Below, piece by piece: positions 17,841-26,931 of a DNA stretch of 44,046 bases. This DNA comes from an uncultured Saprospiraceae bacterium (lineage in GTDB: Bacteria; Bacteroidota; Bacteroidia; Chitinophagales; Saprospiraceae), in the NCBI GenBank assembly GCA_937923345.1, contig CAKZVJ010000269.1, forward strand, positions 1-44,046, given 5' to 3'. The first letter of the stretch is position 1. Each line of letters begins with the position of its first letter. A program made the translations under genes and the position numbers. The notes beneath the pieces are model-generated. The model saw nothing but the letters and a program-made list of their open reading frames with translations, was not told the DNA's origin and did no database searches.

Positions 17841-19841
17841 TTAATTCTCAATAATCGTAAAAGTTGTTCTTCTGTTCGCTTGATGCTCATCTTCAGTACA
17901 GCTGTTACAAGCACAATTGATCGCTAATTTAGTTTCTCCATATCCTACAGCTGAAAGCCTAGAAGCATCAATCCCTTGCTTGATAAGATACTCAATAGCA
18001 GACTGCGCACGCTTTTGCGATAGGTTTTGGTTGTATTGATCTTGGCCTTGACAATCTGTATGTGAATTGAGTTGAATTTTTATATTTGGATTTTGGTTTA
18101 GCGTAGTGTATAATTCATTCAAGGTAGGTTGCGCATCCGCACGGATATCCCATTTGTCCAAATCATAGTAAATGTTATCCAGGACGATTTCTCTATTGGT
18201 ATAAATTTTATCTAGCACGATTTCTACTTCAAATTCTTGTATGGGGTTACTAGGTATTTTACCGATGCCTTTACTACTAAATCGATTGCTATTATTGAGG
18301 TAGCCATCTTTAGAGCCAAAGAAATAATAGTCCGTCTCATCGTCTAGTTCTATAGTGAAAAAGCCGGATTCATCAACTGTTACTTTTTCTATGCTCTTTC
18401 CATTTACGTTGATATCGACTTGTGCTCCTGGTATAGGGCGCCTCCCAATAGATTCACTATTCGGATTGTTTGGATCTTTTAGGATTTTCTCTACGACGTA
18501 ACCATTAAGAATCATTTTATAAACGATTTCTTTTGGTTTTGGAGCAGCTACAGTGGTGTCAAGGACTACCACTTCTTTAGGAGGCACTACAATTTTCGTA
18601 AACTTATAGATATCGTCTGAGCCACTGCCACCTTCTCTAGAGCTAGTATAATAGCCATGCTGCAAATCTGGCGCTTGAACGGGAGTGATATAATCTATGA
18701 CAAAGCCAAAGTCATCCGCTGAAGAATTGATAGGGGGAAGCATGTTTTGGGCAGGGGTCCATCGTTTACCATTCTGGATATATGTTTTAAAGATATCCAG
18801 TCCTCCCATCCCTGTGTGTCCATTACTAGCGAAATATAAGGTGTCCCCATCTGCGTAAGGAAACTTCTCATCCATCTCTGTGTTGATTGCACGACTCAAT
18901 AACTTTGGCTCTGACCAGCCTTCAGCCGTCTTAGTCGTCAGATATATATCATACCCACCCCAACCATCTGGATCATTAGAAGAAAAGTATAAGGTGTTGT
19001 CATCCTTACCGAATGAGGGGTGACCGTAATTAATCAGCGGCTTGGTGAAATTGAGCATTTGTGGTTCACTCCATTCATCATTTTCTAGAGAGCTGCTCAT
19101 TAGCTTACAATATTTGTCATCCTTATCTAGCGAGTAGCAACGACTAAAAATAATTGTGTTGTAGTTGCTATTGAATGCAGCTGTGCCTTCATTACCCTCA
19201 GAATTAATAAGGTCATTAAATTCGGTAGCATCAAAACTGTTTTTATCAAATACCCAAAGATTGGAAAAATTATTTCCTGTCCAATTGTACGTAGCTGCTT
19301 CTCCTCGAGGTTTTCTATCTGAAGTAAAAAGTACGTTTCCATCTGGCATGATGACGGGCGCATAGTCTGCATTGGCGGAGTTGAGTCCAGATTCAACCAC
19401 TTTGTATGGATTTAAGCTTTTATTATCTATCCAACCTTGAACGATATCGCAGGCACTGATTTCTTTCCTATACTCATATGGAGAACCAATTTCGATTCCT
19501 AATTCTTTAAAGGCGAGTTTTGCTTCCTTGTACCTGCCTGCTCTTTTGAGGGCGAATGCATAATCCTTCAAGGCATCTATACCATAGCTGTTATCATAAG
19601 CTGTTTTGAACCATTCTATAGATTCTTCATTCTTATTCATCTTTTCAAAAGACTTACCTAGCTTATATGCTATTTTTCCTTTATTAACTCGAGATTTTTC
19701 TTTATTATATTCTTCTGGGAGCATGCGAGCAGCCACAGCAAATTGCTTTCTTTCGAAAGCCATATCACCATTGGCTATCTTTTGTGTGTAACTACATGCG
19801 AAGATTAGAAGTAGACTACTGTAGAGGAGTATTTTTTTCAT
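17841..19841 (-). CDS. PorE-like OmpA-family lipoprotein (TPR, PD40 propeller, CRD, OmpA_C)
   Basis: A 666-residue protein with a lipoprotein signal ending at Cys16 (LIFAC). In order: TPR-like helices (about 25-125), a PD40/WD40-like propeller (about 155-415, blades such as PVIMPDGNVLFTSDRK, TLYFSSNDPDGWGGYDIY and TLYFASNGHTGMGGLDIF), a carboxypeptidase-regulatory-like beta domain (about 440-550), and a C-terminal OmpA domain (about 555-666). The OmpA domain carries the peptidoglycan-binding residues Asp596 (SHTD) and Arg611 (NLSQKRA). The order is that of PorE, the lipoprotein that anchors the T9SS to the cell wall, and this window also encodes T9SS cargo. Many Bacteroidota carry several such paralogues, so PorE itself is not certain. 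Single-gene unit with its own terminator. Confidence 0.88.
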   Translation of the reverse strand: MKKILLYSSLLLIFACSYTQKIANGDMAFERKQFAVAARMLPEEYNKEKSRVNKGKIAYKLGKSFEKMNKNEESIEWFKTAYDNSYGIDALKDYAFALKRAGRYKEAKLAFKELGIEIGSPYEYRKEISACDIVQGWIDNKSLNPYKVVESGLNSANADYAPVIMPDGNVLFTSDRKPRGEAATYNWTGNNFSNLWVFDKNSFDATEFNDLINSEGNEGTAAFNSNYNTIIFSRCYSLDKDDKYCKLMSSSLENDEWSEPQMLNFTKPLINYGHPSFGKDDNTLYFSSNDPDGWGGYDIYLTTKTAEGWSEPKLLSRAINTEMDEKFPYADGDTLYFASNGHTGMGGLDIFKTYIQNGKRWTPAQNMLPPINSSADDFGFVIDYITPVQAPDLQHGYYTSSREGGSGSDDIYKFTKIVVPPKEVVVLDTTVAAPKPKEIVYKMILNGYVVEKILKDPNNPNSESIGRRPIPGAQVDINVNGKSIEKVTVDESGFFTIELDDETDYYFFGSKDGYLNNSNRFSSKGIGKIPSNPIQEFEVEIVLDKIYTNREIVLDNIYYDLDKWDIRADAQPTLNELYTTLNQNPNIKIQLNSHTDCQGQDQYNQNLSQKRAQSAIEYLIKQGIDASRLSAVGYGETKLAINCACNSCTEDEHQANRRTTFTIIEN

Positions 19842-20037
19842 ATTTCCTATAATCGTTTAGGTTTTGTTACGCTTGGGCAAAATCTTATGTTGCGGAATTT
19901 GCCTCGGTCAAGAATCCGCAATGGGGGGATTCCTTTATAGAATGCAAAATATAAAACTCACAGCCATATATAAAACTATTCAACATGTAATATATTGCAT
20001 CAGATAATCATCAGATTGCTGACTTATAGCATACTAA

Positions 20038-22326
20038 ATGTCTAAAAAAGAAGTATATACAGAAGTAGAAGGTCAAAAGGTAAAGTTGACCAATCTGGAT
20101 AAGTTACTCTATCAGGAGGCAAACTTGACTAAGGCGGAAGTGATTTCTTACTATCTGGAGGTTGCACCTAAGATGGTTCCTCATTTGATCGGAAGGCCCT
20201 TGACGCTGATTCGCTTTCCTGATGGCATTGGCAATAAGACATTCTACACCAAAAATATGCCCTCTTGGACACCAGAATGGGTGGATAGGAGCAAACTTCC
20301 TTGGGATGAAGACAATACCTATCTGGTTGCTAATAACACGGCGCATTTGATTTGGTTGGCTAATCTTGCTGCCCTTGAGATACATACCATGAATAGCGCT
20401 TTGTCCAAAATCCAGCATCCAGATAAATTTGTGATTGACTTAGATCCTCCGGAGGATTGGAGTTTTGATGATGTGCAAGCCATGGCTGAAAAGTTGAAAA
20501 CGTATTTAGATAATTTGGATTATCGAAGCTTTGCCAAATTAAGTGGGGGAAAAGGAATTCATATTGTAGTACCATTAACAACTACTTGGACTTATGAGGC
20601 AGTCCAAGAGGTAGTAAAGAATATGATGAAGGACTTTATCAAAAGCAATAAGATAGCCACGCTAAATGTACACAAGGAAAGGAGAAAAGGAAAGATTTTA
20701 TTAGACATCTATAGAAACCATCCGGGTAATACCACCATTTGTCCCTATTCATTGAGAGGAAAACCGGGAGCCCCCGTTTCTATGCCTTTACCTTGGGATG
20801 AAATTCTTGCTGCAAAATCTGCGCAAGACTTCAATATGAACACTGCTAAAGCCTATTGGAAAAACAAGGGTGAAGGTTGGCAAGATTTCTTTACAGTAGC
20901 AAATCAGTTGCATACTGCTAAAAAGAGTATAGTCGTAGATGATGCGCTAGATGCTTATGCTAATAAAAGAGATTTTGCGAAGACGAGCGAACCAGGTTCT
21001 ACCAAAGGAGAGCTAAGGCAAGATATATCGGTAAATAATCGATTTGTGATTCAATTGCATGATGCTAGTAATTTACACTATGACTTAAGGCTTGGCATAG
21101 GTGGCGTGTTAAAATCATGGGCCATACCAAAAGGATTACCCATTACAAAAGGAGTAAAGAGATTAGCAATTCAAACGGAAGATCATCCTGCCCAATACAT
21201 AAATTTTGAAGGGCGCATTCCGAAGGAAGAATATGGAGGAGGCGAGATGTGGGTCTTCGACACAGGTAAAATCATCTGGGAAAAGCAATCTGAAAAACAT
21301 CTTAAGTTTGAACTTCAGGGTAAGCACGTCCAAGCGAAGTACAATTTATATAGAACCAAAGAAAAACAATGGCTTCTGGACTTAGATCAAGTAAGTTTAA
21401 GCTCAGTCAATGAGAAAGAATTGAAGCCGATGCTTGCCGATGTCTCAAAAGGACTACCTAAACAAAAAGACAATTATCTGTATGAAATAAAGTGGGATGG
21501 GATTCGAGTTTTAGTGTATGTTCAAAATGGAAAAGTCAAAATAATAAGTCGCTCAGGGAGAGATATAACCAGTAAGTTTTCAGAATTTCAAGACGATTCC
21601 TTTTGTAATGTAGAGCATGCCGTTTTTGACGCTGAACTAGTTTGTTTAGATGAGCAGGGTAGGCCCATCTTTGCTGATATCATTTCGCGCATGCATAGAG
21701 TAGGAAACATCTCCGGCGCTATAAAATCAAAACCTGCCTTTTTATATTTATTTGACTGTCTTTATATAGATGGAGTGCAAATAACCAATCTTACCTATGA
21801 ACGAAGAAGAAGCCTTTTGAAGCCTTTGATTAAGTGGGGTAATCTAGTGCGTGAAAGCAAAATATTTGAAAATGGTGAAGAACTTTACGCCGCAGCCAAA
21901 GCAATGCAACTCGAAGGCATTATGGCAAAGCAAAAGAAAGGAACTTATACGCTAGGGGACCGATCTTCGGCATGGCAGAAGATAAAATTTAGGCAAACTA
22001 TAGAATGTGCTATCATTGGCTACACCCAAGGAAAAGGGGATAGGTCAAATCTCTTTGGCGCGCTTCATCTAGCTATTCCAGATGGAGATTCATGGAGGTA
22101 TTATGGGAAGGTTGGCACTGGCTTCGATCATCAGAAAATGAAAGAAATTTTTGAGCACATTAGTTCCTTAAAAGAAATTGCTAAACCTATTGAGGATAAG
22201 ATAGAAGAAGAGAAAAATACAACCTGGGTGGAAGCTGAATATTTATGCGAGATTCAGTATGCTTCTTTGACCAATAATAAAACCTTACGGGAGCCCGTCT
22301 TTTTGAAAATGTGGCCGAGCGTTTAA
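20038..22326 (+). CDS. ligD: ATP-dependent DNA ligase D (polymerase-phosphoesterase-ligase)
   Basis: Multifunctional end-joining enzyme that fills, trims and seals broken DNA ends brought together by Ku. The 762 residues run polymerase, phosphoesterase, ligase. The primase-like polymerase domain (about 10-290) has the catalytic aspartates of DLDP (Asp134, Asp136). The 3'-phosphoesterase domain (about 320-450) has HDASNLHYDLR with His341, His347 and Asp349. The ligase domain (about 460-762) has the adenylated Lys485 in IKWDG. This order differs from Pseudomonas LigD (phosphoesterase first). The gene ends by overlapping the convergent glycosyltransferase gene by four bases. Ku lies 3.8 kb downstream on the same strand. 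Confidence 0.96.
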   Translation: MSKKEVYTEVEGQKVKLTNLDKLLYQEANLTKAEVISYYLEVAPKMVPHLIGRPLTLIRFPDGIGNKTFYTKNMPSWTPEWVDRSKLPWDEDNTYLVANNTAHLIWLANLAALEIHTMNSALSKIQHPDKFVIDLDPPEDWSFDDVQAMAEKLKTYLDNLDYRSFAKLSGGKGIHIVVPLTTTWTYEAVQEVVKNMMKDFIKSNKIATLNVHKERRKGKILLDIYRNHPGNTTICPYSLRGKPGAPVSMPLPWDEILAAKSAQDFNMNTAKAYWKNKGEGWQDFFTVANQLHTAKKSIVVDDALDAYANKRDFAKTSEPGSTKGELRQDISVNNRFVIQLHDASNLHYDLRLGIGGVLKSWAIPKGLPITKGVKRLAIQTEDHPAQYINFEGRIPKEEYGGGEMWVFDTGKIIWEKQSEKHLKFELQGKHVQAKYNLYRTKEKQWLLDLDQVSLSSVNEKELKPMLADVSKGLPKQKDNYLYEIKWDGIRVLVYVQNGKVKIISRSGRDITSKFSEFQDDSFCNVEHAVFDAELVCLDEQGRPIFADIISRMHRVGNISGAIKSKPAFLYLFDCLYIDGVQITNLTYERRRSLLKPLIKWGNLVRESKIFENGEELYAAAKAMQLEGIMAKQKKGTYTLGDRSSAWQKIKFRQTIECAIIGYTQGKGDRSNLFGALHLAIPDGDSWRYYGKVGTGFDHQKMKEIFEHISSLKEIAKPIEDKIEEEKNTTWVEAEYLCEIQYASLTNNKTLREPVFLKMWPSV

Positions 22327-24797
22327 CTAGCCTTTGTTTTAGTGATCGTTTTTTTATATTCTGCAGTGAACCAACTTTTGTTACTTGATTTGTAAGGTAA
22401 CGACAAGTGCTGGGAGAGGTGCTGTCTGGTCTCAATTTGGTCTAGAGTATAAATCCGTGGCCATTTTGTAAAATCTTTTTCTTGTATATATTTTGATAAA
22501 TAATAAGTTACACTTTTTGTAAGATGCCCAGGGCCTAATTTAAACCAAGGCCCCTCATTGAAATAGGTCAACATATTGGTAATCCCTTTTTCAAATGCAT
22601 AACGAATGATTTCGTTTTCTGGAGCTGCGCCTATAAAATTATTGGAGATACACCCAAAGTCGCCTAATTTTAAGACCAGCTCCGCTCCACTGCTTACCAA
22701 TTTATCTAAAGGGCTAACGCACTTATCATCTGCGTCTGCATAAAATCCACCTACCTTACTTAGGTAAGCCAATCTAAAGTAATCCGCCTGCAAGGCCGGA
22801 TGTTCACAATTTTTAAAAGCACTGGCGGCGTCGTAACCAAGTTCTTGTTTCAAAAAAACGTAGGCTGACTTTCTCGAAAATAAATGATATTCAAAATTAG
22901 GATTCAGCGCTTTCCATGATTGCATTATATGTTGAACAGAAGTAGGGGGAGTACCACTGTCCCAATATTGAATGATTTTTTTGGGGATCTTGTTTGTGCT
23001 TGGTGATTTTCTTAGTGACTCCTTTATGTCTTTCAAAATAGACTGTGCCCTCAGCTCATTGCTCAGGTAGAGTGAAAATCCAAAATAGTCTGAATGTGCC
23101 AAACTCAAATCCGCTAAGTAGGTCAGACGTTCTTTCCCTTTGTAAGCAAAGCTTGCTATAGCTTTTTCTTTTAGGATTGGGTTGATCAGCAATTCGTTGA
23201 GCACTTTTGCAGTATGTCCTGTCAAGGGGATAAGTACCTTTCCAGAAGTTTCTTTCTCAACAATTTCTTGGGTAGCAATTGTTAACTGCATTTTTGCATT
23301 CTCTAAATCTCCTTTCAGTACATACAACAGAGCCAGTCTATTTCGTAACATGTTGGCATCCTTTGCTGAGTTCACTAGATCTTTCAGTATATCTTCAGCT
23401 TTCTGATAGTCGTATTCTATGAAGGCGGTTTCAGAAAGAAATTTTAGTACATTTATTTCCCAAGTTGACCCTTCCTGACATTCCTGCAAAAATGCGTCAG
23501 CCAGTTGTTTTGCTTTTGTAAAGTTTCCTTTCCGTTGATACAGTTGCAGTTCTAAATATTTGATCTTTGGATCAAATAATCTACGACCGTTCTTTTGGGC
23601 ATTAATTTTAGAAATAGCCCTTTCATATGATCCAGTGTGCACTAATATTTGAATAGATTTATGAACTAGGTTGTCTATCTTTTTTGATTTTAAAATACCT
23701 TTTTCTAGAGTCTTTAAGGATTGCATCACATCTCCTTCTTGAAACAAAAATTGTGCGAATCGAGCATAAGCCGAAGAGAAGGAGGGATGTAATTCTATAC
23801 TCTTATTAAATAAAATAAACGCTTCTTGAGTTTGTTCTCTAAGACTCAATAGATCTGCCTTTAATAAAAGACCATTTAGATTTTTGGGATTCTTCTCAAG
23901 AATTACATCGCAAAGTGCTTCTGCTTTTTCTAGTAAACCTTGCCTTTGATAGATAATTATTTTGTTTACTTCAGCTCTAATATCATCAGGAGCTATTTCT
24001 CGGAAATTGTCTATTTCTAATAATGCTTCCTTATAGAACTTGGTATTAATAAGGAATCGTATTAGGTTTAATCTAATTCCAATATGGGAAGGATAAATCG
24101 AAATAAAGTGATGCAACTCTCGAATTACCTCATTGTCCGAAAATTGATTTATTCTTAACAAGGCTAGCTGGATGGCAGCATTTCCGGCCTGTGTTTCATT
24201 TGTTGCATATTGTCTTGAGCGTTCGAATGCATCGTATGCTTTTTCAATTTCCCCTAATTGTTGCCATATCTTGCCTAAGCAGTTTAGATAGCTATGATTT
24301 TTGGGTCTATGTTTTAAGCCGCTTAGAATAATGGATTTTGCCTTTTCCACGTCACCTGTTTTGAGATATATTGACTGAAGTTCTACCACAGGTTTGACTA
24401 CTTTAGGATTGAGCTCATGTGCTTTACGAAATGCTTGGATAGCCTCGGATTCCTTACACTCTTTTACTTTCAATCTACCAACTACGATATGAGTATGAGG
24501 AGATCTGGGATTGTTTTTCTGAAGTAATGCAATTGTTTTTTTCGCCTTGTCTAGGCTATTGCATTTTAATTCTAAGTGGGCCAAAGTAATTTGGAGGTGC
24601 ACATTATATTCCCGAGATAATTCCTTTGTTAGGATTGCTTCTGCTTTGTATATTTGGTTGTTGCTAATATATAAATTAGCCAATCGATTTTTGAATCTAT
24701 AGTAAGAAGGATTTGACTGTATCGTTGACAGGATGTACTGCTCCTTATCCTTTGCAGGCAGTTGGTCTAGATGTTGTATCAATTCGGACTCAGTCAT
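22323..24797 (-). CDS. TPR-repeat protein fused to a DXD glycosyltransferase (Gly_transf_sug/GT32-like)
   Basis: About 824 residues. The first ~600 are tandem TPRs (e.g. AIQAFRKAHELNPKVVKPVVELQSIYL). The last ~210 form a sugar transferase of the OCH1/DXD family: IPKKIIQYWDSG, then LQADYFRLAYLSKVGGFYADAD, with the metal-binding DAD at about 688-690. TPR plus glycosyltransferase suggests modification of a protein or surface glycan; the target is unknown. The frame is open to an ATG at 24848 that overlaps the upstream stop as TAATG, but the first 17 codons would then be the terminator hairpin of the upstream gene. The ATG at 24797 (MTESELIQHL) is preferred. No signal peptide from that start. Confidence 0.83.
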   Translation of the reverse strand: MTESELIQHLDQLPAKDKEQYILSTIQSNPSYYRFKNRLANLYISNNQIYKAEAILTKELSREYNVHLQITLAHLELKCNSLDKAKKTIALLQKNNPRSPHTHIVVGRLKVKECKESEAIQAFRKAHELNPKVVKPVVELQSIYLKTGDVEKAKSIILSGLKHRPKNHSYLNCLGKIWQQLGEIEKAYDAFERSRQYATNETQAGNAAIQLALLRINQFSDNEVIRELHHFISIYPSHIGIRLNLIRFLINTKFYKEALLEIDNFREIAPDDIRAEVNKIIIYQRQGLLEKAEALCDVILEKNPKNLNGLLLKADLLSLREQTQEAFILFNKSIELHPSFSSAYARFAQFLFQEGDVMQSLKTLEKGILKSKKIDNLVHKSIQILVHTGSYERAISKINAQKNGRRLFDPKIKYLELQLYQRKGNFTKAKQLADAFLQECQEGSTWEINVLKFLSETAFIEYDYQKAEDILKDLVNSAKDANMLRNRLALLYVLKGDLENAKMQLTIATQEIVEKETSGKVLIPLTGHTAKVLNELLINPILKEKAIASFAYKGKERLTYLADLSLAHSDYFGFSLYLSNELRAQSILKDIKESLRKSPSTNKIPKKIIQYWDSGTPPTSVQHIMQSWKALNPNFEYHLFSRKSAYVFLKQELGYDAASAFKNCEHPALQADYFRLAYLSKVGGFYADADDKCVSPLDKLVSSGAELVLKLGDFGCISNNFIGAAPENEIIRYAFEKGITNMLTYFNEGPWFKLGPGHLTKSVTYYLSKYIQEKDFTKWPRIYTLDQIETRQHLSQHLSLPYKSSNKSWFTAEYKKTITKTKAS

Positions 24798-24813
24798 AGC
24801 TATAGCAGTGAAA

Positions 24814-24845
24814 CAAAAAAGCCAGACCTTGTAGGCCTGGCTTTT
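24814..24845 (-). terminator. Rho-independent terminator after the lamin-tail/Hint gene
   Basis: On the minus strand AAAAGCCAGGCCT pairs with AGGTCTGGCTTTTTT around a short loop, with the T run within the 3' arm, starting right after the upstream TAA. Confidence 0.8.
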
Positions 24846-24847
24846 CA

Positions 24848-25933
24848 TTATGCAATTTTTCTAATTTCTTCTTTTCTCAATATCTTATCCTTGATGTAGT
24901 CAGGCACTTTGGCTTGTGAGCTGATTCTTGGATAATCCAGCGGCCAGAGTATTAGTTTTCTGCCCTCGGGATATTGCAGATCAAACTCAGCTGCATTGTC
25001 AAAGTCATCTCTATTTTCCTTTTGAGGAAGATAACTTTCTGCACTAGTATTTTCAGCTATGACAAGCTCGTGAGAATCTAGCTCTATATGATAATATTTA
25101 AAATCTTCAATTGGACTTTCTTGGATAATGTTTACTCCATTCACCAAGGCACCCGCATTGATCAATAATCCATCTACATAGATGGCGTGATTTGGAGATA
25201 CTCTCAGGTTTGCAGAGGGAACACCCTCACCAAGTGCATTTTGTTGGATAAGTACAGGATTGGATTTTAAAATATCTCTATCGCTGTTTAGGATTACGGA
25301 TTGTACGCCCACCCATTTTATAGGCATGCTCTTTCCAGAGGCTGTAGCTACGATATCTCCTACTTTGAGCGTTTCTATTTTTTTATAGCCTGATAAAGTC
25401 TGGATTCTTGTACCACTGTAGAAACAGATGTTTACATTTTTTGGCGTTTCTGCCATAGGTGTCTGCCATAATCCTGTTGCGGGGTCAAGTTGAAGAGATT
25501 CTCCAATCGCTGTTCCACTACTTTCAGATACACCTATATCCGTACTTGTCATTCCGTTTGCAGGTCCATTGGTGGCAGTAATGGTTCCTTCATAAGATAA
25601 AAACTCACATACTGCACCTGAAGAATTAACTAGGGCCAAGCCATCGGGCGCTCCATTTTGTATGGAAGCACTAGGAGTGACAACAAGGTATGTATTTCCA
25701 TCACTTGCAGGCGGGCAAGCCACTGGATCTGGATCCGTTAGAGTGGTTGTGTTATAGGTAGTACCATTTGACCCGTTATATAAGACTAACTGGAAACCTG
25801 CTACAGAGGTACCTGGTGGAATGCAGATCTCAACAAACTCTCCTACGTCCGCTCCAGTATTATCATAATGAATTTCGCTTATGAATGGTCCACCAGTTGC
25901 AGTAGGTCCGCCTAGGTTAAATATATCTTTCAT
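24848..25933 (-). CDS. Lamin-tail-like domain plus Hint (self-processing) domain protein
   Basis: A 361-residue protein without a signal peptide. The N-terminal part (about 15-160: FISEIHYDNTGADVGEFVEI, then GFQLVLYNGSNG) looks like the lamin-tail domain found in secreted nucleases. Residues 170-320 are a Hint domain of the Hint_2 kind: it opens with Cys170 (ICFYSGTRIQT), then ETLKVGDIVAT, IKWVG, SPNHAIYVDG and YYHIELDSHELVIAE. Hint domains of inteins and hedgehog proteins cut or transfer peptide bonds through that first Cys. Cleavage before Cys170 would free the lamin-tail part. Function and export route are unknown. It lies between ligD and ku on the opposite strand, with the TPR/glycosyltransferase gene after it. 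Confidence 0.82.
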   Translation of the reverse strand: MKDIFNLGGPTATGGPFISEIHYDNTGADVGEFVEICIPPGTSVAGFQLVLYNGSNGTTYNTTTLTDPDPVACPPASDGNTYLVVTPSASIQNGAPDGLALVNSSGAVCEFLSYEGTITATNGPANGMTSTDIGVSESSGTAIGESLQLDPATGLWQTPMAETPKNVNICFYSGTRIQTLSGYKKIETLKVGDIVATASGKSMPIKWVGVQSVILNSDRDILKSNPVLIQQNALGEGVPSANLRVSPNHAIYVDGLLINAGALVNGVNIIQESPIEDFKYYHIELDSHELVIAENTSAESYLPQKENRDDFDNAAEFDLQYPEGRKLILWPLDYPRISSQAKVPDYIKDKILRKEEIRKIA

Positions 25934-26142
25934 TACTTAGCTATTTTTATCAGTTTTAGCAGGTTGTATCAACCTTAAAAAATATCACTTAAGTAATCGA
26001 TTAGGTAGGAAAACATAGGTATATGCCAAATATACAATATAATCGCCCCTTAGTCAGAGATTTAGTCTACCCAAAACATGGTATTTTAAACCATTTTCTA
26101 TCTTTACCGCTGCTTATTACATCACACAATTAAACAAGAAGT

Positions 26143-26931
26143 ATGCGCTCAGTTTGGAAAGGTCACATCAGATTTTCGTTGGTTACCATACCGATACAAA
26201 TTTTTAACGCTGTAGAGACCAAAGGAAATATCTCATTTAGACAACTCCATGCTGAGGATAATGGCCCAATAGGCTATAAGAAGTATTGCAAGTCTTGCGA
26301 TAAAACAGTTAGCTCAAGTGATATCGTAAAGGGCTTCGAATATGAGCCAGATACCTACGCCGTTTTCAAGGGAGATGAGTTGCAAAGCGTTAAACTCAAA
26401 AGTACTAGAGCCATAGATATTGAGGCCTTTGTAGATCAAAAGGAAGTACATCCTAGCCGATATGAAAATGTTTATTTCGTAGGACCAGAGGGCGATATCG
26501 CGAAGAAAACTTTTTCGCTATTATGCAAAACACTTAGAGATTCAGGCAAAGCTGGAATCGGAAGAATCATCCTTAGAGATAGAGAAGACGTCGTCATGAT
26601 TACCCCGCACGAAAATGCATTGATCATGTACAAGCTAAGGTTCCCTTATGAGATCAGAAATATTGACAATGTGCCTGATACAGAGAAGCTGGAAGATCCA
26701 GACGAAGCGCAACTTGCCTTAGCCAAGCAGCTTGTAGAAACCTTATCTACCACCTTTGATAAGATTGATTTTGAAGATCGATACAGAGATGCACTCATGG
26801 ACTTAGTGGAAAAGAAAATCGAAGGCAAAGAGGTCGTAAATATTGATCAAGAGGAGAATGACAAACCAGTGGTTGACATCATGGATGCCCTCAAAAAATC
26901 AATAGAAGAATCCAAAAAGAAATCAGCCTGA
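26143..26931 (+). CDS. ku: DNA end-binding protein Ku
   Basis: Homodimeric ring protein that binds double-strand break ends and recruits LigD. The 262-residue length is standard. Family signatures are MRSVWKGHIRFSLVTIPI at the start, the HAEDNGPIGYKKYCKSC segment, KGFEYEPDTYAVF, VHPSRYENVYFVGPEG and RYRDALMDLVEKKIEGKEV. The tail (about 240-262) is short and lysine-rich. No signal peptide. The stop codon overlaps the start of the next gene as TGATG, so the two are co-translated. ligD is upstream in the same direction, separated by two minus-strand genes. Confidence 0.97.
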   Translation: MRSVWKGHIRFSLVTIPIQIFNAVETKGNISFRQLHAEDNGPIGYKKYCKSCDKTVSSSDIVKGFEYEPDTYAVFKGDELQSVKLKSTRAIDIEAFVDQKEVHPSRYENVYFVGPEGDIAKKTFSLLCKTLRDSGKAGIGRIILRDREDVVMITPHENALIMYKLRFPYEIRNIDNVPDTEKLEDPDEAQLALAKQLVETLSTTFDKIDFEDRYRDALMDLVEKKIEGKEVVNIDQEENDKPVVDIMDALKKSIEESKKKSA

